From Bacteroidaceae bacterium (lineage in GTDB: Bacteria > Bacteroidota > Bacteroidia > Bacteroidales > Bacteroidaceae): a stretch of 64,000 nucleotides of DNA. A program made the position numbers and the translations under genes. This document shows positions 51,483 through 59,507 of this stretch, in pieces; the stretch's first letter is position 1, and each line of letters begins with the position of its first letter. The DNA lies in assembly GCA_017617635.1 (NCBI GenBank), contig JAFZVW010000021.1:1-64000 (forward strand). Reading direction: 5' to 3'. Under the pieces are notes generated by a model. That model did no database searches. It was not told the origin of the DNA and saw only the letters and a list, made by a program, of their open reading frames with translations.

Positions 51483-51641
51483 TTAGTTGATGTCGGCACG
51501 GCCGCCAGTGCTGCTGTCCTTCTTCATCTTCTGCTTGTAGTTTGCGTTGGCATCAGATATGCCTACGCTCTTCGCACCCTGTACGTTCTTACTCGTTGCG
51601 TAGATGTTCACGCCAAAGAGCTTACTGATGATTTTTTTCAT
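51483..51641 (-). CDS. Candidate RiPP precursor peptide, 52 residues
   Basis: The small frame starts MKKIISKLFGVNIYATSKNV and ends STGGRADIN. It lies directly upstream of the B2 and C genes with a hairpin in between, the usual place of a lasso precursor. If a lasso ring forms, the best geometry is Gly22 to Asp30 (GAKSVGISD), a nine-residue macrolactam with a 22-residue tail. The usual Thr at position -2 would be Val here, so this is uncertain. A Gly-Gly at 46-47 is an alternative cleavage site. It looks like no known precursor to me. Confidence 0.6.
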   Translation of the reverse strand: MKKIISKLFGVNIYATSKNVQGAKSVGISDANANYKQKMKKDSSTGGRADIN

Positions 51642-51725
51642 GATGATTTAGATGCTTTAGTTTATGCCTACTCTTTTTGGGGGGGATTTTCGGCTTCGTC
51701 CGTTATAAATTAATTTGAGCTCGAC

Positions 51726-53360
51726 TTAGCCAAATATTATTCGCAACAGAATCAGAAGCAGGAAGATTCCAACGGCTATTTTTACTTTTTTGGGTGTTTT
51801 ATCGAAGAGCCTTTTGATTTTTGTTGAAAATAAATTATCTGAATATTCCTGCAGCAACTGTTCTCGCTTCTCGGGATAAGTCATAAGGTTGTATGCCAAC
51901 TTCCACTTTGCTGGCATCTTTATTGAGTCTCCAATTATGGGTTTCAACTTCAAGTCAATGCCTGACTTTTTCCCCCTAATTTGGGCTACAAAGCCGTTCA
52001 CATCCATTAATTGTTTTATCAGCTCCTCGCTGATAGCAAAGAAGTTATGCTCATCCCCGTGACTTAGATTAGGCAAGGAGTCCAATAACTCCTTAGAATC
52101 TGTCAGAGGCTTGATAATGTATGATTTGGCTCCAATCAGAATAGTCAGGATGGAATCCTCCAGCTCGAGGGGGGGCTTAATTTCGACCTTATCGTTTTTT
52201 GTGTTTTCATGAGACTTGAGGACATTGGAAACCACTTCAAAATAATATTCTGGCTCTTGGCCCTCTGCTTCCACAATGGCACGTAAATATAAAGTGATAA
52301 TGTATCCGTCAAGAACTGACCTCTTATAGTCATCTATAAAATAGATAATCTTACCACTTTCAAGATCCTTGTATTTTTTGTAGCACGGCACATCGTCGGG
52401 TATTTCTGATAACCCTTTTTTGTTTGCACCAAGCAGGCGTACTAAATAATTATTTTGGGTGTTAATGGCGGAGGATCCTTCTTTGCCATTGGAACTTGCA
52501 GTTTCTGCAATGTCAGAATAGCCTGTGCGATTTAATAATGACTCTATATTGGCATAGTCAATATCGGCATAGGCAGACTTATCTACCAAGGAATGATAGG
52601 CATACTTGGCATAGAGTCCGAAATCCAGAAAACTGGAGCAGGTAACATCATATTCTTTTTCTCTATCACTATCAAAATATCCTTCATCTCCATTGCCAAG
52701 TATTTTATACTTCTTTGTGAATAAGCATATGTTCTTTAAGGAGATTGTATTGGCAGTGCAAAGCTGTTGAATAGTTTCCTCATCCACTTCTCCACAAAAT
52801 AGAGCGGTTGATTTTTCAGGAATCATCTGAAAATACTTCTCTGCATAACAATCATCAGCATACTCGCGACAAACCTTTACAATGAAGGTGTCTTGATCAG
52901 TCTTTAGCTCGATGTTCTCAGCGTCCAGCCCCCAAGGTTTATCGGAACCGCCTATTTCATCACAATTAAAGCAAATTGCGATATGGAATCCTACATGATC
53001 TTTATCCTGATAATTATACTCTTTACGATAAAAAACAATATACGGATTTTTTATTTTTAGTTCTGTATTATGCTTTATCGTCATATTAAACGCAGTCTTT
53101 AGACAATAGTATCGCACACCACCATCATTAAGTTTTTTTACTTGTGACAAATCGTAGCTGGTCTTAGAAGCCTCAACCTGAGAAGCTGACTTGCTCTGGT
53201 TGCTTTGCTCGGCAATCAGTCCTTCGACATATACATCGATTTCGTCTGCATCAACGCCCTCGGCCTCAGCTTTTTTGTAAAGCACAGCGCGCTCTTTGTC
53301 CGTAATCTGTCCATCGGCTATTACCGATTTAATCAGTCTTTCTAATGCTTCTGAATACAT
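51726..53360 (-). CDS. TerB-like protein with C-terminal membrane anchor
   Basis: This is a 544-residue protein. The N-terminal 50 residues, ALERLIKSVIADGQITDKERAVLYKKA...GVDADEIDVYVEGLI, match the TerB-type tellurite-resistance helical domain. A long region of unknown fold follows (about 75-515), and then a single TM helix at the extreme C-terminus (VKIAVGIFLLLILLRIIFG), a tail-anchor layout. In related genomes I recall this N-terminus beside an SPFH 'virion core-like' gene; here only a stump of such a gene remains at 53427-53504. The role is unknown, possibly membrane stress. Confidence 0.65.
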   Translation of the reverse strand: MYSEALERLIKSVIADGQITDKERAVLYKKAEAEGVDADEIDVYVEGLIAEQSNQSKSASQVEASKTSYDLSQVKKLNDGGVRYYCLKTAFNMTIKHNTELKIKNPYIVFYRKEYNYQDKDHVGFHIAICFNCDEIGGSDKPWGLDAENIELKTDQDTFIVKVCREYADDCYAEKYFQMIPEKSTALFCGEVDEETIQQLCTANTISLKNICLFTKKYKILGNGDEGYFDSDREKEYDVTCSSFLDFGLYAKYAYHSLVDKSAYADIDYANIESLLNRTGYSDIAETASSNGKEGSSAINTQNNYLVRLLGANKKGLSEIPDDVPCYKKYKDLESGKIIYFIDDYKRSVLDGYIITLYLRAIVEAEGQEPEYYFEVVSNVLKSHENTKNDKVEIKPPLELEDSILTILIGAKSYIIKPLTDSKELLDSLPNLSHGDEHNFFAISEELIKQLMDVNGFVAQIRGKKSGIDLKLKPIIGDSIKMPAKWKLAYNLMTYPEKREQLLQEYSDNLFSTKIKRLFDKTPKKVKIAVGIFLLLILLRIIFG

Positions 53361-53426
53361 AATTGAAAATGTTTTATAATGGTTAGTTTTGATGATAATC
53401 CTGTGGCAAAAACATAATGAATCCGT

Positions 53427-53504
53427 TCAAAAACACTCCACAAGTTCGTCGCAGCGGATTACATTCATAATGCCTCCGCTGTTGCCTCTTGAGAATAAAC
53501 CCAT
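53427..53504 (-). pseudogene. N-terminal stump of an SPFH 'virion core-like' gene
   Basis: The minus-strand frame reads MGLFSRGNSGGIMNVIRCDE, then LVECF and stop. The first 20 residues match the very typical opening of the SPFH/zinc-ribbon proteins that accompany TerB-like genes in Bacteroidetes, which normally run on for about 300 residues. The sequence after RCDE is unrelated, so the gene seems to have been deleted from codon 21 onward. The gap to the TerB-like gene is only 66 bp. Confidence 0.5.
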
Positions 53505-53531
53505 GTTGTTTATGTTTCGTTAGTATTATAC

Positions 53532-54029
53532 TTAGTTTTTTTCAATACCGTCAAAGAGAATATTTTCATCCTTGAGCACTATCGTTAATATTAAGGAACC
53601 TTTATTCCCCATATCATTATAGTATATTTTATATTTACATTCACCTAATGGTTCTACTTTGGTCAATTCCTGAACGTCACTATCACCGTCCTGAACTTCA
53701 CCTCGAAAATCCCAAATAGCATAGCCGCCATCTTCGTAGTCGTAATCTTCTGCTAGTTTCTTTGCTAATCTATTTGTACAATACTTATTAATAACATCAT
53801 CTGTTACAATTTGGGTTCCAAAAACATAGTTTTTATAAAACTCCTGAATTAAGGCTATTGCCTTCTCATTGATAATATTTGTATCGTCCCTTACCACATC
53901 ATCTTGAATAATACTGTCCGTAGCTACTGTCGCGGAATCACTTTCGGACTGCTGGAGAGGCTGTTTGTTTCCACAGGATACTGCTATCAAAGCTGCTGTG
54001 ATGACTAATAGTTTTTTTATAGTATTCAT
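53532..54029 (-). CDS. Lipoprotein, DUF3828-like
   Basis: This 165-residue lipoprotein has a signal peptide ending in lipobox ALIAVSC at about residue 19, followed by a Ser/Asp-rich linker. The core reads FYKNYVFGTQIVTDDVINKYCTNRLAKKLAEDYDYEDGGYAIWDFR, which resembles the DUF3828/NTF2-like lipoproteins of Bacteroidales. The role is unknown. It is monocistronic and lies beside the SPFH stump. Confidence 0.65.
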   Translation of the reverse strand: MNTIKKLLVITAALIAVSCGNKQPLQQSESDSATVATDSIIQDDVVRDDTNIINEKAIALIQEFYKNYVFGTQIVTDDVINKYCTNRLAKKLAEDYDYEDGGYAIWDFRGEVQDGDSDVQELTKVEPLGECKYKIYYNDMGNKGSLILTIVLKDENILFDGIEKN

Positions 54030-54188
54030 TATTATATTATAAATAAATTAAGTATTTAACATTTCCTTCATCATAATGGATTGTTATGTTTTTTGATGAA
54101 TTTGTGACAAAGATATACTTTCTTAATATTAGTTAAATGCATTTATTCATCCTTGTTCGTCCTAAACGAAAGAAAGAAGGGGGTGGAA

Positions 54189-54220
54189 TTTGGCTGGATA
54201 GCGATAAATATATAACTTTG
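54189..54220 (+). promoter_or_regulatory. Promoter of the regulator-kinase unit
   Basis: TTTG (54189-54192), exactly 20 bp, then TAACTTTG (54213-54220) is a complete Bacteroidetes two-box promoter 27 bp before the ATG at 54248. Confidence 0.75.
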
Positions 54221-54247
54221 TATTTGAAAATATAATATCGGAAGCGG

Positions 54248-54805
54248 ATGATGGATGCAAAATTGATCCAAGAGGTTGAGCGTGTTTCGGGTCGACACAT
54301 GGAAACGGCTCAGGATTTTGTATGGCTTAAGGAACAGATTTGCTGCAAGGGATGCAGTTCCGTAAGTCTTAATACATTGAAACGTCTATGGGGGTATTTG
54401 CCGAGCAGCTATGCCACGACACGCCGTTCGACTCTTGACTCACTGGCGCAATATGTCGGATACAGGGACTATTCCATTTTCTGCAACCATCGGGATTATG
54501 CGGGCAAGACAAGCAATAATGTTCTGAGCCGCCATCTCAACACAAAACTGCTGGCACGTGGCCTGAAACTGCATATCACATGGCTGCCTGACCGCGACCT
54601 GGTGGCAGAGCATTTGGGGGCCGGCCGTTTTGTCGTCCGCAGTGTCGAGAACTCCAAGTTGTCCGTGGGAGACACGTTTGCGTGCCAGCTTATCATCGAG
54701 AACGAACCGCTTTATCTGGGTAACCTTGTACACAATGGGCAAGCGCCTGTGGCGTATGTAGCAGGAAAGCAGGAGGGCGTGAGATTTGAGGTGATGGAGG
54801 ACTGA
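54248..54805 (+). CDS. DNA-binding-like protein paired with a membrane Ser/Thr kinase
   Basis: This is a 185-residue soluble protein. Residues 1-80 match, position for position, the N-terminus of the membrane regulator at 6742-7656 (TLKRLWGY at 43-50; TLDSLAQYVGYRDYSIF at 62-78). It is probably a helical DNA-binding-like region. Residues about 97-185 are a separate small domain (LKLHITWLPDRDLVAEHLGAGRFVVRS...NGQAPVAYVAGKQEGVRFEV) that I do not recognise. It has no TM helix; the membrane part is supplied by the kinase gene 59 bp downstream. It could be the kinase's output partner; this is inferred from gene pairing. Confidence 0.65.
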   Translation: MMDAKLIQEVERVSGRHMETAQDFVWLKEQICCKGCSSVSLNTLKRLWGYLPSSYATTRRSTLDSLAQYVGYRDYSIFCNHRDYAGKTSNNVLSRHLNTKLLARGLKLHITWLPDRDLVAEHLGAGRFVVRSVENSKLSVGDTFACQLIIENEPLYLGNLVHNGQAPVAYVAGKQEGVRFEVMED

Positions 54806-54864
54806 AAAGAGACGCTTCGGGGTTTAAGAAATTAAAAAGTTCAAGAGTTTAAGAGTTTAGGGCA

Positions 54865-56733
54865 TTGGGAAATATATCTACTTCGGATTTCATTCATGAT
54901 AGCTTTGAAGGTGTCAGTGAACAGTTTACGGACATCATGGTTGTGCGGCAAACCTCTCATAATGTTTTGGCACGTGCCAAACGCTACGGGAAGTGGTGGA
55001 TGCTAAAGGGGCTGCTGCCGGAAGAGGCTGAACAGCCTGTTTTCCAGGAGATGTTGCGCAAGGAGTTTGATTTGATGCACAAGCTGAAACATGCAAGCAT
55101 CATCGATACTAACAGCCTGGAACGTGTGGAAGGTCTGGGTATGTGCATCGTAATGGAATGGTTCGATGGCATGACACTGGACGAGTACCTGCAACAGAGG
55201 AAACCGACAAAGCGTGAATGCAGGAAACTTTTGAAACTGCTGTTGGAGGCTGTGGCCTATATGCATCGGCAAGGCATCGTGCATCGCGACCTGAAGCCGC
55301 AGAACATATTGGTGACGCGTAGCGGTACAAACGTGAAACTTATAGACTTCGGTTTGGCTGACAACGATAGCTTTGCGGTGTTGAAACAGCCATCCGGCAC
55401 ACCCGAATATATGTCGCCAGAACAGGCACAGGGTGGTGCCCCGGATGTTCGCAACGATATATATTCTCTGGGTATAATCCTAAAGCAAACGAGACTTGGG
55501 GGGGATATATTATATAGACGTGTAATACACCGGTGTACAGCGCCTATAGAACGTCGCTACCATAACATTGAGGAAATGGAGGTAGCGATAAGAGCTGCAG
55601 AAAGGCAGAGACTGGTCATGTGGGCAGTGACAGTGGTGGCAGTAATGGCTATAGGCATAGTGGCAGCACATGGTATTCTGACGCTGTTGAACCGTCCGCA
55701 TATTCCCGACTTTATTACAGACATCAGCCAGCTGAGTAATACTAAGCAGTATATGGTACATACGCGTGGAGAGTTCCCCGGAACCCTCGGTGTCTCTCAA
55801 CGGCAATGTGCAACTACGTTGGAAAACTCGCAGGTGCATCATTGCGAGGAGCCTAGTCCTTTTGCCATCATCAAGTACAATGGATCGTACTACCTGTACA
55901 GTATTGACGACAAGCGATTCATAAACATGGGGATGCAGGAGACCGATGCCCCTCGTAGCAATGAGATGTGTGCACTAAACATATTCAGGCACGACAGTTG
56001 CGCTTTCGTCATAGAATACAAGGGAAGTCACAGATACTCTCGCAGCACGCTGAACACCTGCCTGGCATACGGTTTGTTCCCGCTTGCCAATGGAAAGCAA
56101 CCGACTATCTACACTGATTGCAATCTGTTCTATTTTGAGGAGGCAGGCGATTTCGACCCAACAGAGGCGCTAGCGATGCTCAAAGAACCGAATCCAGAGT
56201 ATGCGGCAGCCAGGAAAGTACTCACAGAGGGACAGTATCGCATCTCAACACAGACGGATGCCACAGGAAAAGAAGGCGCGACACACTACTATATCAAGGC
56301 TGACGGCACGCTGAGTACGACTATGTCGGACTCGTGTGTATTTACCATCCGTCCGGAAAAGGGAGTCGAACACCCACAAAAGCTGCCATGCTACCGTCAG
56401 GATGTGTGGGCGGTGCTGTTCCAAGAACCCAAGCATCCAAATGACAGCCTGCATGCTTCATGTTTCAGGGGTCCTAATAAGTACGACGGCGACTACAGCC
56501 CCTGCATGGGCTACATACTGCCTGTCCCCTATAGGGTAACCTATGAGACTCATCAGGTATTCTTTCTTGGCAAGAACGGCCGTTATGCCGTGCGTTCTTC
56601 AAACGAGCCCTGGGAATGGTTTGCGGGTGGCACATTTTGGAATGTCTTTGACTTGAACGGCGACGGAAAGCCGGAAATAGACTGTGGTAGGGAACGTGCC
56701 TACGTCTGGCAGTTGGAGCGTGTGGACAAGTAA
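54865..56733 (+). CDS. Hanks-type Ser/Thr kinase with one TM helix and extracellular sensor module
   Basis: This is a 622-residue protein. The kinase domain (about 20-245) has the ATP Lys in WWMLKGL (K48), Glu in the C-helix (KEFDLMHKLKH), IVHRDLKPQNIL (D142), LIDFGLAD (D161) and GTPEYMSPEQAQG. All catalytic residues are present, but the glycine loop is not obvious. The TM helix is at about 251-274. The outer part starts with the shared module at 287-440 (LSNTKQYMVHT, PFAIIKYNGSYYLYS, FDPTEALAML). A second region follows to the end with another FFLGKNGRYAVRS-type repeat. The only in-frame start after the upstream stop that keeps the N-terminus is TTG 54865; an ATG lies at about 54937. The 54806-54864 gap holds AAGAGTTT-type repeats. 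Confidence 0.8.
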   Translation: MGNISTSDFIHDSFEGVSEQFTDIMVVRQTSHNVLARAKRYGKWWMLKGLLPEEAEQPVFQEMLRKEFDLMHKLKHASIIDTNSLERVEGLGMCIVMEWFDGMTLDEYLQQRKPTKRECRKLLKLLLEAVAYMHRQGIVHRDLKPQNILVTRSGTNVKLIDFGLADNDSFAVLKQPSGTPEYMSPEQAQGGAPDVRNDIYSLGIILKQTRLGGDILYRRVIHRCTAPIERRYHNIEEMEVAIRAAERQRLVMWAVTVVAVMAIGIVAAHGILTLLNRPHIPDFITDISQLSNTKQYMVHTRGEFPGTLGVSQRQCATTLENSQVHHCEEPSPFAIIKYNGSYYLYSIDDKRFINMGMQETDAPRSNEMCALNIFRHDSCAFVIEYKGSHRYSRSTLNTCLAYGLFPLANGKQPTIYTDCNLFYFEEAGDFDPTEALAMLKEPNPEYAAARKVLTEGQYRISTQTDATGKEGATHYYIKADGTLSTTMSDSCVFTIRPEKGVEHPQKLPCYRQDVWAVLFQEPKHPNDSLHASCFRGPNKYDGDYSPCMGYILPVPYRVTYETHQVFFLGKNGRYAVRSSNEPWEWFAGGTFWNVFDLNGDGKPEIDCGRERAYVWQLERVDK

Positions 56734-56772
56734 TCATCCGCATCATCTGAAAAAAGGCCAATTGTCACACTT

Positions 56773-56839
56773 GCAGACTCCTGGAGCTAACACGTGCAGG
56801 CTCCGGAGGTAACACGTGTAGGCTCCTGAGGTAACAAAT
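56773..56839 (+). repeat. Tandem repeat family 1, three units of 22-23 bp
   Basis: The units start at 56773, 56796 and 56818, with consensus GCAGGCTCCTGAGGTAACAC. The third unit runs into a palindrome AGGTAAC-AAAT-GTTACCT (56829-56846). Confidence 0.75.
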
Positions 56840-56854
56840 GTTACCTGTAGGGAA

Positions 56855-56918
56855 GGACACGAAACGGCGTATCAAAGGTCACGAGACGCCGTATCAATGG
56901 CGACAAAACGGCGTTGAG
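56855..56918 (+). repeat. Tandem repeat family 2, three units of 20-22 bp
   Basis: The units start at 56855, 56877 and 56899, with consensus GGACACGAAACGGCGTATCA. The sequence is unrelated to family 1 but has the same period. There are no spacers, so this is not a CRISPR array. Confidence 0.75.
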
Positions 56919-56978
56919 ATTTAAACTATTAAAGAACAAAAGATGCGAAAGATTAGTGGAATTTCACTTATTTTTTGC

Positions 56979-56986
56979 TATCTTTG
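56979..56986 (+). promoter_or_regulatory. -7 promoter box of the Rid-family gene
   Basis: TATCTTTG matches TAnnTTTG and ends 9 bp before the ATG at 56996. Confidence 0.55.
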
Positions 56987-56995
56987 TGCGCGGAA

Positions 56996-58144
56996 ATGGA
57001 ATACAGGGTATTGTATCTTGAGGATTTGGGGGTACGTATTGAGGTATCGTGCTTTGAGCCTGCCGGCAAGGTTGGTGAGTGGCATGTGATGTACCACGTG
57101 GAACCCAGGGAGGAGATGTTTGATGGACAGATCGAGCGTCTTGGCCGTGCTGAGGAATTGCTGATGAAGGGCGATGAAATGGCGGATGCGAGGGTTGTCT
57201 TCAAGCGTTATTTCCTGAGCGATGCTACAAATCAGAAGCCTTGTATCAAAGACAACGACGCATGTACTGTTTCGTATATCCAGCAACCGCCGCTGGATGG
57301 CAGCAAGGTGGCATTGTGGGTGTACCTGCAAAGGGGAACGGACGTACAGGCAAATGCGGACGAGCTGGGTTCGACGGTTGTCTGCCATAACGGATATCGC
57401 CAGATATGGACAATGGGCATGATGAGCCGCACGGGTACAAGCTATGAGCAGACGCAGGACCTGCTGGGCATGTACGAAAGGGTATTGGAGAAGTATGGGG
57501 CAAATATTGCTGACCACTGTATCCGTACGTGGTTCTTTGTCCGTGACGTTGATACGCAGTACAAGGGTTTGGTTGTTGCACGCCGTGAGAATTTTGAGGA
57601 GAATGGTCTTACGCAGGATACGCACTACATTTCATCGACCGGCATTGGGGGTAATCCTTCGGACCCGAAGGCTCTGATTCAGTTCGGCTCGTACGCGATG
57701 ACGGGGTTTGACCCGAGTCAGCAACAGTATCTGTATGCCCTGAGCCATCTGAACAGGACAATCGAGTATGGTGTGACTTTCGAGCGTGGGACGCTGTTCC
57801 GTTTCGGTGACCGCGACCATGCCTACATTTCTGGAACTGCCTCGATTGACAACATGGGGCAGGTAATGCACGTCGGAGACGTTGTCCTACAGACACGTCG
57901 TATGTGGGAGAATGTCGGGGAACTGCTGAAGGAGGGCGGCATGGGTTATGAAGATGTCATGCAGATAATCGTGTACCTTCGTGACATCGCTGACTACCCT
58001 ACTGTCAAGCGTATGTTTGCCGGGCGTTTCCCGGATGTCCCGTGCGTGTTTACGCTTGCGCCGGTGTGCCGTCCCACATGGCTGATCGAGATGGAGTGTA
58101 TTGCGGTCAGGAAAACGCTGCACGACGAATATCGCGACTTTTAA
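56996..58144 (+). CDS. Rid (YjgF/YER057c)-family protein with long N-terminal region
   Basis: This 382-residue protein starts at ATG 56996, just after the promoter box. The C-terminal 120 residues show the Rid fold: FRFGDRDHAYISGTASIDNMGQVMHVGDVVLQTRRMWENVGELLKEGG, then DVMQIIVYLRDIADYPTVKRMF and FTLAPVCRPTWLIEMECIAV. The N-terminal 250 residues (IRTWFFVRDVDTQYKGLVVARRENFEE) resemble the chorismatase/FkbO-like architecture rather than a plain RidA imine deaminase. The substrate is unknown. The SpmAB gene follows 43 bp downstream. Confidence 0.75.
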   Translation: MEYRVLYLEDLGVRIEVSCFEPAGKVGEWHVMYHVEPREEMFDGQIERLGRAEELLMKGDEMADARVVFKRYFLSDATNQKPCIKDNDACTVSYIQQPPLDGSKVALWVYLQRGTDVQANADELGSTVVCHNGYRQIWTMGMMSRTGTSYEQTQDLLGMYERVLEKYGANIADHCIRTWFFVRDVDTQYKGLVVARRENFEENGLTQDTHYISSTGIGGNPSDPKALIQFGSYAMTGFDPSQQQYLYALSHLNRTIEYGVTFERGTLFRFGDRDHAYISGTASIDNMGQVMHVGDVVLQTRRMWENVGELLKEGGMGYEDVMQIIVYLRDIADYPTVKRMFAGRFPDVPCVFTLAPVCRPTWLIEMECIAVRKTLHDEYRDF

Positions 58145-58187
58145 TCGCAACGGCATGTTATAAAAACCAATAAACCAGGATATCTTA

Positions 58188-59462
58188 ATGGCTCTGAATT
58201 ACGTCTGGCTTGCGCTGTTTCTGATTGGTATTATTGTGGGCGTTGCACGTCTGCTGTTCATGGGGGATGCCGAGACATTGCCGGGGATGATGAACTCGAC
58301 ATTCGAAATGTCCAAGTATGCCTTTGACCTTACATTGGGCCTGACAGGCACGCTGACATTGTGGATGGGCCTGCTGAAGATTGGCGAGGACAGCGGTCTT
58401 GTCTACAAATTGGCAAAGATACTGAGCCCCGTACTGACGAAGCTGTTTCCGGATATCCCGAAGAACCATCCTGCGCTGGGTGCAATATTCATGAATATCT
58501 CGGCCAACATGCTGGGGTTGGACAATGCGGCGACACCGTGCGGTTTGAAGGCGATGCAGGAGCTGCAGAGCATAAATGACAAGAAGGATACTGCCAGCAA
58601 TGCGATGATTATGTTCCTGGTGCTGAACACAAGCGGGCTGACCATTATACCGGTAAGTATCATGGCTTACCGCTCGCAGGCAATGCTTACTGAGTTTGGC
58701 AGTGCCAGTGCGATGGCTGCAGCGGGGGCCACGCCTACGGATGTATTTATCCCGCTTCTGCTCACTACGATGTGCAGTACGCTGATGGGGCTTATTGTCG
58801 TATCCCTGTATCAGAAGATTAACCTGTTCCGCCGTGCATTCCTGGTTATGTTTGCTGTGATTGCGGCACTGGTGGCATCGTTGTTCTGGACGATACACGG
58901 AATGGAGACGAGCGAGGAGGTGCAGAATTTCTGCAACTTGCTGACGAGCATGATCCTGCTGGGTACGATTGCCATCTTCATGTTCTCGGGCATGCGCAGG
59001 AAACTGAATGTATTCTCGTCCTTTATCGAGGGGGCCAAGGGTGGTTTCCAAACGGCAGTAACGATTATCCCGTATTGCGTGGCAATGCTTGTTGCAATAG
59101 GTGTGTTCCGTGCCAGCGGTTCGCTGGAGCTCCTGCAGATGGGAATACGCAATGCGGTTGACTATTGCGGGATAAACAGCGACTGGGTGGATGCATTGCC
59201 TGTTGCCCTGCTCAAGCCTCTGAACGGAGCGGGAGCACGCGGAATGATGATTGAGACGTGGACGAGTCACGGGACATGTTCGTTTGTCGGTCATCTGTCA
59301 AGCGTTATCCAGGGAAGCACCGATACGACATTCTACATCCTGGCCATCTATTTCGGCAGTGTAGGCATTACCAAATTCCGTCACAGCGTTGCCTGTGGAT
59401 TGCTTGCTGACTTTGCCGGTATCTGCGCTGCGGTGGCTTTCAGTTATTTCTTCTGGGGATAA
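58188..59462 (+). CDS. SpmA-SpmB fusion (spore-maturation / nucleoside-recognition Gate protein)
   Basis: This is a 424-residue membrane protein with about 8-10 helices. The first half is SpmA-like (MALNYVWLALFLIGIIVGV...LGAIFMNISANMLGLDNAATPCGLKAMQEL). The second half is SpmB-like (GAKGGFQTAVTIIPYCVAMLVAIGVF; GTCSFVGHLSSVIQGSTDTTFYILAIYFG). Both halves carry the Gate/nucleoside-recognition fold. This fusion is widespread in non-sporulating Bacteroidetes, so the name does not imply sporulation. The role is not known; transport is likely. Confidence 0.85.
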   Translation: MALNYVWLALFLIGIIVGVARLLFMGDAETLPGMMNSTFEMSKYAFDLTLGLTGTLTLWMGLLKIGEDSGLVYKLAKILSPVLTKLFPDIPKNHPALGAIFMNISANMLGLDNAATPCGLKAMQELQSINDKKDTASNAMIMFLVLNTSGLTIIPVSIMAYRSQAMLTEFGSASAMAAAGATPTDVFIPLLLTTMCSTLMGLIVVSLYQKINLFRRAFLVMFAVIAALVASLFWTIHGMETSEEVQNFCNLLTSMILLGTIAIFMFSGMRRKLNVFSSFIEGAKGGFQTAVTIIPYCVAMLVAIGVFRASGSLELLQMGIRNAVDYCGINSDWVDALPVALLKPLNGAGARGMMIETWTSHGTCSFVGHLSSVIQGSTDTTFYILAIYFGSVGITKFRHSVACGLLADFAGICAAVAFSYFFWG

Positions 59463-59507
59463 CAAGAAAAATCCCAGTGACTTTTTGGGTGTCACCGGGA
59501 TATTGTC

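Noticed and set aside
56773..56918. CRISPR array
   Set aside because: The units abut without spacers, there are two unrelated unit types, and no cas gene is in the window.
58185..59294. Open frame (369 codons) antisense to the SpmAB gene
   Set aside because: It is rich in Arg, Gln and His with no fold; the plus-strand membrane protein explains the region.
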